A stretch of DNA of 64,000 bases from MGBC163016 sp964462135 (GTDB lineage: Bacteria > Actinomycetota > Coriobacteriia > Coriobacteriales > Eggerthellaceae): the NCBI GenBank assembly GCA_964462135.1, contig CAYWWK010000007.1, positions 1 through 64,000 of the forward strand, read 5' to 3'. Under the pieces are notes generated by a model that saw only the letters and a list, made by a program, of their open reading frames with translations, was not told the origin of the DNA and did no database searches. The position numbers and the translations under genes were made by a program. The first letter of the stretch is position 1. Each line of letters begins with the position of its first letter. Below are positions 8,507 to 16,188 of the stretch, in pieces.

Positions 8507-11050
8507 CTACTTCACCTCCATGAGGGTATTGAGATGCAGGTTCGTCTCGAGGGATTCGATTTCCACAAGAGCGTTGCAGAGAAGCGCCCCTCGTACGTCA
8601 TCATAGAAATCCGACGGGATGAGCATGTTGCAATCGCCGTTCATGTCGATGCCGCCCGGCATAAGCTCGGACTTCGTGCTCGAAGGCTCGTACCAACGGC
8701 CGAATATGATGCAGCAAACGCCCGGTGTCATGCGGCTGGTGACATAGGCGGTAACCTGGCATTCTCCAACTGTGGAGTACACGCGTACCCTATCCCCGTC
8801 CTTGATGCCACGACGCTTTGCGTCGGCAACGCTCATCCATACGGAATTGCGATACTCGTCGCGATACCACAAGCTGTGATCGTAAGCGCAATGATGGCGA
8901 TAGAACGAATGAGGGGTGACCATATACAAAGGATAATCCTTGGTCTTGGCAGAGTGCATGCCTTCTGGCGTATGCTTGTATATGGCCATGGGCGGCAGAT
9001 CTCCCTTACCGTAGCATTTCCAACCTCCCTTGAACGGGGTTGAGGCAACGGTGAGGTCGTTCTCTGCAATCCAATCGCTGTAGAACTCGATTTTCCCTGA
9101 CTTGGTTGGGAAGGGCTGCCCGCCTTCAATATGCTGGCGCGCAAAGACATGGTAGTCCTTCATAGGAACGCGATAGATGGGGTTCTTGCGGAACTCGTCC
9201 CATTCGGGAACGTCGGGCAAATCACCGCCACCATAAGGTCCAGTCATTCCTTTCCAGGTGTCCCATGCGGTTTTTGCCACATCTTCCATGATGTCGGGAT
9301 ACTTATCCCATGGAGTGTCATCGGGGATGACCGGCATAATCTTGTCCGAGATGCCAAGCCTTATCGCAAGCTGTTTAATGATCCACGATGTGGGACGAGC
9401 TTCGCCAAGCGGATCAGCGCCTCCTCGCGCGTACATAAAGGCATTCTGGGTACCTGTGTTGATGCCCATGGCGTACGACCCGAAATAGGGCATCGATGGG
9501 ACCTGGTTCACTCCCTCGAGATAGGGGCTTGCCAACGGAATCACGATATCGGCATAGGGAATCTGCGGACTTTTCATGTTCCAGTGCGCATAAACGAAAT
9601 GGTCTACCTTGAGCAAAGCCTCTCTACGTTCATTGCAATCGTACCAACCAGAAAGATGGTTTCGATTGGTGTTAATGCAGAACATGAGATGGATATTGGG
9701 AGCTGGGGTATTCTTCGGGCAGCCTATTTCGGCTTTGTATTCTTCCTCGGTGATTTCGCCCTTTTCAAGCTTCTCTCGGAGCAGAATAGCTGAATGCCAC
9801 ATTTCAGCTTCCATGCACACCGTAGAGCCGTACTCAGGCTGACCTTCTCCCAAATACGGGCCAAGATAGGGGGACATCAAGTGATGGGACATCGAGAAAC
9901 CCACACCAGTGCCGGCGCAGCCATTGTGGCCGATGTTTCCGCCGAGTACCTGCAAGTAATTCAGTCCACGCGCGGCCTGTTTTCCGTATATTTGACGGGC
10001 TGCGGCCCAGACCATGCGGATATAGCAGGGCTTTGCACTTGCATAGAAGCGTGCAAGCTCGCGGATGGTTTCCGCAGGGATGCCAGTAATCGGCTCTGCC
10101 CATTCGGGGGTTTTGGCAGCCTCGCCGTTTTCGTCGGTTCCCATGACGTAATCGCGCCAAAGCGAAAGGCCTTTAGGTTCAACGTATTTCTCGCAAAACT
10201 CGTGATCGTACAGATCTTCTTCGAATAAAACGTAAGACATAGCGCAGAAAAGCGCCAGGTCGGTTCCGGGGCGAATAAAGATGTGCTGTGTGCCAATCGC
10301 CTCTGCGGTCCAGGTATAACGAGGATCAATGGTGATAATCGGGATGCCTTTTTCTTTGGCCATAAGCAGGTAATAAACCGTTTCTGGATAATTCACGGCA
10401 GCATCGAAGCCAACGAGAATTATGGCTTTGGCATCGAAGAACGTTTGATTCTCGGAAAGACCGTCCTCGCCGATGCACTGATACGTGCAATAGTTGTATG
10501 TGAACCAGTCGGCACTGTTCGTGGGTTCGTAGGAGTCCTCGCCCCACATTGCGATTGCGCCACCGGGAAGATGAACGCCCAGAGGATCCCAGCTTCCTCC
10601 CTGCATACCGTCGGAATAAACGCTGAGAGGACCGTATTCTTCACGGGTATCCTTCACAAGAGCAGCGATCTCGTCAAGGGCCTCGTCCCAGCTAATGCGT
10701 TCGAACTCATAAGAAGGCTTGGGGCCGATTCGACGCATCGGGTAAAGGATGCGCGTGGGTGAATAGGTATCAGACCGTTGTCCGCGGCCCCGCACACAGG
10801 CACGCTTCTGGTACATGCCCTCTTGGATATCCTTCCAATCGCAGTATTCGTCTTCTCGGCCCATTCCCACATGGATGCTGTCGTCCGTCTCAATGGCGGT
10901 TACGCGTCCGTCTTTGACATGTTGGCGCAGAACGCACATGTCGAAACAGCCATTGTTCGGGCATGTTGAATACTCGATGGTTTCTCCCTCGTGCCTGGCG
11001 CACAAGCGGATTCCGATTTCTCTTGCTCTTTCGGCTAGACTATCGCTCAT
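8507..11050 (-). CDS. Cytoplasmic molybdopterin oxidoreductase, catalytic subunit (DMSO reductase superfamily)
   Basis: 847 aa. ATG 11050 has a GAGGAGGT site and starts a family-like N-terminus; a longer frame to 11182 reads through the repeated leader and is rejected. A [4Fe-4S] motif lies at C30, C35, C39 and C85 ('ACVRG'), followed by molybdopterin-binding domains and a C-terminal dinucleotide-binding beta-barrel ('GDRVRVYS'). No twin-arginine signal is present. The overall plan (soluble, one four-cluster ferredoxin partner, MFS transporter beside it) is that of gut actinobacterial catechol dehydroxylases and the acetylene hydratase/pyrogallol transhydroxylase relatives, but membership in one of those clades is inference from context. 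The residue binding molybdenum cannot be assigned safely by eye. Neighbouring diaphorase subunits suggest NAD(P)H as electron donor. The substrate is unknown. Confidence 0.88.
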   Translation of the reverse strand: MSDSLAERAREIGIRLCARHEGETIEYSTCPNNGCFDMCVLRQHVKDGRVTAIETDDSIHVGMGREDEYCDWKDIQEGMYQKRACVRGRGQRSDTYSPTRILYPMRRIGPKPSYEFERISWDEALDEIAALVKDTREEYGPLSVYSDGMQGGSWDPLGVHLPGGAIAMWGEDSYEPTNSADWFTYNYCTYQCIGEDGLSENQTFFDAKAIILVGFDAAVNYPETVYYLLMAKEKGIPIITIDPRYTWTAEAIGTQHIFIRPGTDLALFCAMSYVLFEEDLYDHEFCEKYVEPKGLSLWRDYVMGTDENGEAAKTPEWAEPITGIPAETIRELARFYASAKPCYIRMVWAAARQIYGKQAARGLNYLQVLGGNIGHNGCAGTGVGFSMSHHLMSPYLGPYLGEGQPEYGSTVCMEAEMWHSAILLREKLEKGEITEEEYKAEIGCPKNTPAPNIHLMFCINTNRNHLSGWYDCNERREALLKVDHFVYAHWNMKSPQIPYADIVIPLASPYLEGVNQVPSMPYFGSYAMGINTGTQNAFMYARGGADPLGEARPTSWIIKQLAIRLGISDKIMPVIPDDTPWDKYPDIMEDVAKTAWDTWKGMTGPYGGGDLPDVPEWDEFRKNPIYRVPMKDYHVFARQHIEGGQPFPTKSGKIEFYSDWIAENDLTVASTPFKGGWKCYGKGDLPPMAIYKHTPEGMHSAKTKDYPLYMVTPHSFYRHHCAYDHSLWYRDEYRNSVWMSVADAKRRGIKDGDRVRVYSTVGECQVTAYVTSRMTPGVCCIIFGRWYEPSSTKSELMPGGIDMNGDCNMLIPSDFYDDVRGALLCNALVEIESLETNLHLNTLMEVK

Positions 11051-11080
11051 ACATACCTCCTCTTTCCAATTCCTCTTTCC

Positions 11081-11137
11081 CCACTCACGAAGAAGCAACG
11101 GCAGATGCGCTGCTCGTTGAGCAAATCCCCTGTGTTT
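11081..11137 (-). promoter_or_regulatory. Repeated leader element, copy B (upstream of molybdopterin oxidoreductase)
   Basis: Second copy of the 57 bp element described at 5813-5869, again 30 bp from a start codon (11050). On the transcribed strand this copy contains GCTC-AAC-GAGC, a short stem-loop; copy A preserves it with one wobble pair. It could be a common promoter/operator or a structured 5' leader. Confidence 0.7.
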
Positions 11138-11257
11138 CTGCAATGTGCTGCATGTGCAGGAATACAAAATGGATCTGTTCAACGGAAGAGACTTTAATCG
11201 GATTGACTTCGGAATGATGTCATTGCAAGCACGAGATTATGCCATAGGACACAGAGA

Positions 11258-11273
11258 TGTGTTGCTTAACACA
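11258..11273. promoter_or_regulatory. Dyad TGTGTT-N4-AACACA, candidate Crp/Fnr operator
   Basis: A perfect 6+6 bp inverted repeat with 4 bp spacer lies between the regulator gene (ends 11306) and the molybdopterin enzyme (starts 11050). The length and spacer match Crp/Fnr-type sites (the FNR consensus is TTGAT-N4-ATCAA), though the half-site differs. It is a reasonable target for the FNR-like protein immediately upstream. The dyad is seen directly; function is inferred. Confidence 0.5.
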
Positions 11274-11305
11274 AGTATGCGCATTTCAGGATGAATAAGT
11301 ATGGC

Positions 11306-12064
11306 TTAGATTATTAGGCTGGCCGTACACATTTTTTCTTGCGCATCAACCAAATAACGAGCCGCAGTGATGCTGTCTGCCCAAGGGGTGACCTTTACCA
11401 CGATAGCGTTCTGGCGTAATACTAAGTATCCGTTCTCGGCCATTCGTCCAAGGGCTTTCGATACGGTTGCGCGTTCAGAACCGACCACAAGGGCTAAAGT
11501 TGCATGGGAGATGGGGATGATGAACGAATCCGACGAAACCTTCGCCTCCCGCGCGTAATAGAATGAAATGAATCGCTCGATTTTATCGCGAACCGTTTTG
11601 CCTTGGTGCATCCAAGACATGAAACCAAAGTTGATGGTGTTCACGGATGATGCAAGGATAACTTCCTTGAGAAGTCCTGGGTTTTGCCGCAGGGCATCCA
11701 AGAATGCATACGAGGAGATAGAGCAGGTAACGAGATCGGTTGCCGCTAAACAATAATCATCGGAATCACCCGCCGAAAGCACGCTGGTTTCACCGATGCT
11801 ACCTCCTCGACCGATGACCGTATAAACCTGGAGATTGCCGTTGCTTTCGTTGGCATATGAAACAGCGAAACCGTGACGAATAAAGAGGACGCTGTTTAGA
11901 GAAGGACGCAGAAAAGAGTCGTTTCTCAGGAACACACGATCGGCTACCGATCCTGGATGCTTGTCGCGCGCAAAAGCGCAAATACCATGAAAGGGGCAGA
12001 AATTGCAGGATCGGTGAGGATTGCTGTCGCCTGCTTCAGCAACATATTCGCGCATTAAGGCCAT
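11306..12064 (-). CDS. Crp/Fnr-family regulator with FNR-like iron-sulfur cysteines
   Basis: 252 aa. The N-terminal cysteines C20, C23 and C29 ('CNFCPFHGIC') have the same spacing and numbering as E. coli FNR. C114 ('LVTCSIS') sits where FNR has its fourth ligand, C122. A cyclic-nucleotide-binding-type beta-roll (~40-125), a dimer helix and a C-terminal helix-turn-helix ('SERATVSKALGRM') follow. It is therefore probably an oxygen-sensing [4Fe-4S] activator or repressor. As first gene of the island, read toward the redox genes, it is their likely local regulator; a candidate dyad site lies at 11258-11273. Start ATG 12064 has a GAAGGGAG site; ATG 12055 is an alternative. Whether a cluster assembles cannot be shown from sequence. 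Confidence 0.85.
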   Translation of the reverse strand: MALMREYVAEAGDSNPHRSCNFCPFHGICAFARDKHPGSVADRVFLRNDSFLRPSLNSVLFIRHGFAVSYANESNGNLQVYTVIGRGGSIGETSVLSAGDSDDYCLAATDLVTCSISSYAFLDALRQNPGLLKEVILASSVNTINFGFMSWMHQGKTVRDKIERFISFYYAREAKVSSDSFIIPISHATLALVVGSERATVSKALGRMAENGYLVLRQNAIVVKVTPWADSITAARYLVDAQEKMCTASLII

Positions 12065-12558
12065 TTGCGCCCGCTCCCTTCATTACAGGTTGGCGTTCAT
12101 GGAGTATTCGGTCACTTAAAGAAACTGCTATTCGATGATAGCACTGATCAGAATTTTCATTCCTTCGCATATCCAATCATCGGAAAGATGGCATGCCGCA
12201 ACGATTCGACGACCATCTTCTAGGCAGAAGGCTGCAGGTTTGTGGGGCATGAGGGTCAACTTGAAGGATTGACCCCAACGAACAAGCAAAATGTTGAATC
12301 CTGCATATTCCAACTCAAACATTTAGGGGTACAACAAGCTCTCCTAAAGCGGGTGTCGGCCGTTCGAATCGGCCCGGGGGCGCCAACCACACCTCTGTCA
12401 AGAAGACTGCGAAACTGCTTCCTATTTTCATCACGAACCCCTGCATCAAAAATACAATGAATTTTACTTCACCGCATCATAACTTTTGTGCATGCATGAG
12501 CAGAACAAACGATTTATTGGAAACATCCAGATATCCCTACATTTCAGGATTTCGATCT
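12065..12558. other. Gene-poor stretch at the right edge of the island
   Basis: It contains a minus-strand open frame of 64 codons (12128-12322) with no good ribosome site and no similarity I recognise, the tRNA-Arg 3' fragment (12335-12385), and AT-rich sequence to 12558 with no visible gene. The small frame could be a remnant protein; confidence in it as a real gene is about 0.2. Confidence 0.4.
12335..12385 (+). repeat. tRNA-Arg(CCT) 3'-half fragment, candidate attachment-site repeat
   Basis: From the anticodon arm to the CCA, this segment matches the 3' part of the tRNA-like sequence at 1995-2069, in the same orientation. The alignment has five substitutions and one G present here but missing in the left copy. 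The T-arm (GGCCG/CGGCC) and the CGGGGGC acceptor strand are intact, but the 5' half of the tRNA is absent. A full-length tRNA at one end and a 3' fragment at the other is the usual signature of site-specific integration into a tRNA gene. Confidence 0.7.
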
Positions 12559-13068
12559 TCAAAGAACAATCGCACGCGCCACTTTGCGCGCAGCTTGTGT
12601 AATAGACAAATCATTAACATCAACTGTCAGCATGGCATAATGTTCATATAAAGGTTGACGTTCCTTATACAGATCAAAAAGATCCGTCGTGATACCCGCC
12701 TTCATCACAACCCCTCGTTCGTGCAAATCCTCCAACCGCGTTTTAAGCGAATCATACGAGATAGAAAGATAAACGACTGGTCCCAACTGTGCCAAATGCT
12801 CCATAGCAACAGCTGAATAGACAGCGCGTCCTCCTGTTGAAATAATGCAGTTCTCTGCATCAATATCGCAAAGAACCTTCTCTTCGCGCTCAAGAAATCC
12901 CTGGGTACCATACTTGTCGATCAGCTGATGGAGTGCGAGTTCATACGTCTGCTGAATCACCAAATCGCAATCGATGAAACCCTTGCTCAAAATCTTTGCT
13001 AGCACCACGCCGAGTGTGGATTTACCAGCTCCTGGCATACCTATAAGCACCACGTTGTTCGACTGCAT
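12559..13068 (-). CDS. Shikimate kinase-like protein (divergent)
   Basis: 169 aa from ATG 13068, whose A overlaps the stop of the upstream gene (TGATG coupling). An AroK-like P-loop 'GMPGAGKS' (~10-17), 'FIDCD' in place of the usual xDTD, and a 'KERQPLYEHYA' segment typical of the family C-terminus support a shikimate kinase fold. Key substrate residues differ. The GGG shikimate-binding motif reads 'STGGRAV', with Arg in place of the third Gly. The lid Arg-Pro motif is also absent ('MKAGITTD'). It may therefore phosphorylate something else or be a degenerate paralogue. No other aromatic-pathway gene adjoins it. Confidence 0.72.
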   Translation of the reverse strand: MQSNNVVLIGMPGAGKSTLGVVLAKILSKGFIDCDLVIQQTYELALHQLIDKYGTQGFLEREEKVLCDIDAENCIISTGGRAVYSAVAMEHLAQLGPVVYLSISYDSLKTRLEDLHERGVVMKAGITTDLFDLYKERQPLYEHYAMLTVDVNDLSITQAARKVARAIVL

Positions 13069-14396
13069 CACGCGCGCACTTTCTCATCTTTAAGCGGATC
13101 AGCATCTTGATTCGTCTGCTTATCTTCACCCGGTCCGTTTTCTGATTCGTCTTCTGATTTGTCTTCAGACTCTTTCTCGAAATAGCGCGTCTCTTCAAAG
13201 CCGTTCTCGTACATATCTTGCTTGGGAAAGAAAAGCGCAATGATCGCTACAATGGCCGCGATACCGAAGAGCATCCATTCGCTTACGGGCTCCCAGAAAA
13301 ATAGACTCACACCTAAACCCATACACAGAAGGATAACCGCAAGACGTATGAGCAAACGACGCGAACGGGAGGTTTGACCAAACCGTAGAACGCCAATCAC
13401 GCCCACAGCCAACAAGACTGCTGCTAAACTCAAGAACAAGATACGCACATTGAAGTCCCAGTTCTGCTGTCGTGTGTACGCATCGACCCACAAGCTTTCT
13501 GCTTGAAGGATCTCTGCCTTATTCGTCTCGGTAAACAAACGCGGTGAATTGCTGTACATCCTGTCCATCCAGCGCGCCGGAAAGATCACATGCGCATCGG
13601 CATGTCGACCCGCTGGTAGCGACTCAATGTGGTAGATGATGAATCCATTTTCTTCGATAGTAAACCAGCCATCATCGGGACCATGTCCCCAGGCATACAC
13701 CGTTTCGTTAGGAATGACCACCTCACCTTCGGGCATGGGAAGATTGATCTGCAGGATCACATCATGCATATCCACGGGATAGCTCGCATGAGCATAGCGC
13801 CACGACAATTCCGCCACATCGCGAAAGACGCTCACGCTATTGAAAATAGTGTATTCGACTTCAAGCACATAACGGCCTGGATCCGTCGGAAACCAACAGC
13901 GAATCATGCCATCAGAAATGCTATACGAATACCACGGCCGTTGTCCCTCTTGACGCAATTCGACCGAAGCGATACCGCCAGGAGAAGCGCCTTGAGCAGC
14001 CTTGTTTACATCAATCATCTGAAGACGCGTCCAGCCATCCAGTACCCCGCCACCGTCATCAACGGGAGCTACGCGTACGCGCAGGATCTTGAATGATTCG
14101 TCATTGACCGGAGCACCTAAATACCAACAGAGTCCTTCGTTTTGACCATCGAACATCAACAATTGTCGCGATGTCACTTTTAAAGAAGCATCTGGCTCAA
14201 CATCAACATTGGTCACCAGCTCTTCAGAGGCGTAATGAGAAACAGCAAAAGCCGACTGCGCTGGAATGAAGAGCAGAGAGCAGATAAGAGCGAGCATGCA
14301 AATAGGGGGGTTAATTCTCAAAATGTGTGTCCAAGATAACCATCTATTCCCAGGTAGCAGACAATATGAGCAGAACATTGTGAGCCCCTGCTTCAT
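13068..14396 (-). CDS. DUF2207-family membrane protein
   Basis: 442 aa. A hydrophobic signal/anchor (~33-52, ending 'AQSAFA') precedes an extracytoplasmic beta-rich DUF2207 domain (~55-310, with 'YVLEVEYTIFNSV' and 'DVILQINLPM'). Three hydrophobic helices (~320-405) and a very acidic Glu/Asp/Lys tail of about 45 residues follow. Typical DUF2207 proteins continue with a longer cytoplasmic region, so this one is short. ATG 14396 has an AGGAAG site; ATG 14297 would place the signal peptide at the very N-terminus but has no ribosome site. Function of the family is unknown. It is coupled to the shikimate kinase-like gene by overlap, and an IS110 element begins just upstream. Confidence 0.7.
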   Translation of the reverse strand: MKQGLTMFCSYCLLPGNRWLSWTHILRINPPICMLALICSLLFIPAQSAFAVSHYASEELVTNVDVEPDASLKVTSRQLLMFDGQNEGLCWYLGAPVNDESFKILRVRVAPVDDGGGVLDGWTRLQMIDVNKAAQGASPGGIASVELRQEGQRPWYSYSISDGMIRCWFPTDPGRYVLEVEYTIFNSVSVFRDVAELSWRYAHASYPVDMHDVILQINLPMPEGEVVIPNETVYAWGHGPDDGWFTIEENGFIIYHIESLPAGRHADAHVIFPARWMDRMYSNSPRLFTETNKAEILQAESLWVDAYTRQQNWDFNVRILFLSLAAVLLAVGVIGVLRFGQTSRSRRLLIRLAVILLCMGLGVSLFFWEPVSEWMLFGIAAIVAIIALFFPKQDMYENGFEETRYFEKESEDKSEDESENGPGEDKQTNQDADPLKDEKVRA

Positions 14397-14497
14397 ATCG
14401 TCTTCCTATTCGACCGTGGATCTTTGGGCTGATAATGGTCGTGTCCATACAACCGGCAATTCTTCCCAGGTTGCCACATATATGAGAGGGGCTCACC

Positions 14498-15613
14498 ATG
14501 AACCATGTTACCTCGATTGGCCTTGATGTTCACGCACGTTCTGTCACCGCTGTTGCGCTCGATTCAATCACAGGAGAGGTCCATTCGAAGAAGTTCAGGT
14601 ATTCGCCTGCGGAGATTGCGTATTGGGTCTTGCAGTTCGAATCCCCCAAAGCGGTCTATGAATCAGGTGTCACTGGATTCCATCTGGTGCGGGAGATGCG
14701 CAGGTTTGGCGTTGACTGCATCGTCGGCGCCGTATCCAAGATGCACAAACCCGCATCCGACAAACGTAAGAAGAATGACCGCAACGATGCGGAGTTCCTG
14801 GCACGACAGCTTCTGGCTCACAACATCGTGGAGGTGTTCGTGCCCGACGAGAAGACGGAGGCGGCAAGGAATCTCTCGCGTGTGCTGGAAGACATCCGGG
14901 ATGATCTTACCCGTGCCAAGCATCGCCTGACGCATCTTCTCATCCGCTGGGGATACATCTGGAACGAATATGGTCCTAAAGGAAAACGCCGCGGCACCTG
15001 GACCCGGGCCCATTGGGAATGGATCAGGAGCGTTGAGCTTCCAGAAACCGCCGCGCAGGAATCCCTTGACTACTATATATCGGAGGTTCGCCACATAGAG
15101 GCGCAGAAGAAGGCGATCGAGAAAAGGATCACCCAATACGCACAGCGCCCTCGCTGGCAGAAGCGCATGGAGGCTCTTCGATGCATGAAGGGGATCGAGA
15201 CCATGACGGCGTTTGCACTCACAGTCGAAGCGGGCGTGTTCTCTCGCTTCGATTCCGCCCGCTCCTTTGCAAGCTGGCTTGGCCTTGTGCCCTCAGAGCA
15301 TTCAAGCGGAGAGCATGTATCCAGAGGAGCCATCACCAAGGCAGGGAACTCCCATTTGAAAAAACTCCTCGTGGAGGCAAGTTGGCACTACACCCGTGCC
15401 ACCAAGGAGAGGAAGCGAGTGCTGAATGATCCGGTCGTCCCTTCCGCCATATCCAACTATGCGGCATCCGGCGTGAAGAGGCTTGTTGAGCGCAGGTGTC
15501 ACTTCACGCATGATCTGAGGAAGCGTCCGGTCGTTGCCAATATCGCCACGGCCAGGGAACTCGCTTGCTGGTGCTGGGCGCTTGGATGCATGAGCGAAGG
15601 GACGCTTGCCTAG
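14498..15613 (+). CDS. IS110/IS1111-family transposase
   Basis: 371 aa. The N-terminal RuvC-like DEDD domain starts with 'IGLDVHARSV' (catalytic Asp), contains 'ESGVTGF' and 'KNDRNDAEFLARQLL', and is followed by a coiled-coil spacer. The C-terminal domain has 'LRCMKGIETMTAFAL', 'SFASWLGLVPSEHSSG' and 'RGAITKAGNSHLKKLLVEASW', containing the conserved Ser region of this family. Length and both domains are complete, so it may be active. IS110-type enzymes lack terminal inverted repeats and are guided by a structured RNA (bridge or seek RNA) encoded in the non-coding element end, which makes the flanks 14397-14497 and 15614-15990 relevant. Element boundaries cannot be fixed without a second copy or an empty site. 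Confidence 0.93.
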   Translation: MNHVTSIGLDVHARSVTAVALDSITGEVHSKKFRYSPAEIAYWVLQFESPKAVYESGVTGFHLVREMRRFGVDCIVGAVSKMHKPASDKRKKNDRNDAEFLARQLLAHNIVEVFVPDEKTEAARNLSRVLEDIRDDLTRAKHRLTHLLIRWGYIWNEYGPKGKRRGTWTRAHWEWIRSVELPETAAQESLDYYISEVRHIEAQKKAIEKRITQYAQRPRWQKRMEALRCMKGIETMTAFALTVEAGVFSRFDSARSFASWLGLVPSEHSSGEHVSRGAITKAGNSHLKKLLVEASWHYTRATKERKRVLNDPVVPSAISNYAASGVKRLVERRCHFTHDLRKRPVVANIATARELACWCWALGCMSEGTLA

Positions 15614-16041
15614 AAGAACCGACATCCCATAGCGATCTTTTCCTGAATGGCCCGATCCATATCGATTGGTCGTTGGATGCGATCCCAGATCCTTTTCTGA
15701 GCGCAGGTCACGTTCTGCATGCTCGCAAACAGACTCTTCTTAGTTGAAGGTGCGCGCATCCAGCCGTAGCAACGAAATGCGAAGCCAGGCCAGCCAACAT
15801 ACATGGGCGATGATGCAGCCACCCCGAACCGGGCGGCGCTAGTCCAAGGATGGTAACCCGCGAATATTAAACTGCGAATACGAGCGTCGGTTTGACACAA
15901 CCTGTCAGGATCGGAGATCAGGTAAAGATATACGGCCAAGCCTTGAAATTATTGAGGCTTGGCCAACTTTTGCTCTTGACAATGTTCTACTCATATTAAA
16001 AAGGTCAGGAGCGAAAAAGACTCCTGACCTGGTGCTTCAAA
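15614..16041. other. Non-coding right flank of the IS110 element
   Basis: About 430 bp with no convincing gene; a 109-codon minus-strand frame here looks spurious. It ends with a strong hairpin (15934-15964) and then runs to the tRNA-Asp. In the IS1111 subgroup the guide RNA lies downstream of the transposase gene, so this stretch is a candidate guide-RNA region. I could not define its loops by eye. Confidence 0.4.
15934..15964 (+). terminator. Strong hairpin, probable terminator
   Basis: A perfect 10 bp inverted repeat GGCCAAGCCT/AGGCTTGGCC with an 11-base loop is followed by AACTTTTGCTCTT. It would end rightward transcription from the transposase and could also work leftward. It may alternatively be part of the element's end structure. 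Confidence 0.65.
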
Positions 16042-16118
<77 letters not shown>

Positions 16119-16150
16119 GCAAGAACTGCCGCTGCAAAAGCAGCTTGGCT

Positions 16151-16178
16151 ATTATAAACAGAAAACCCCTTCAGGCAA
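16151..16178 (-). promoter_or_regulatory. Promoter of tRNA-Asp
   Basis: On the minus strand TTGCCT (16178-16173) and a perfect TATAAT (16156-16151) are separated by 16 bp. The -10 lies 33 bp before the tRNA 5' end, giving a short leader. The element falls between mnmA and the tRNA. Confidence 0.7.
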
Positions 16179-16188
16179 GTGAGAAATT

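Noticed and set aside
15610..15939. 109-codon minus-strand frame in the IS110 right flank
   Set aside because: No ribosome site, no recognisable motif, and it lies where a non-coding element end is expected.
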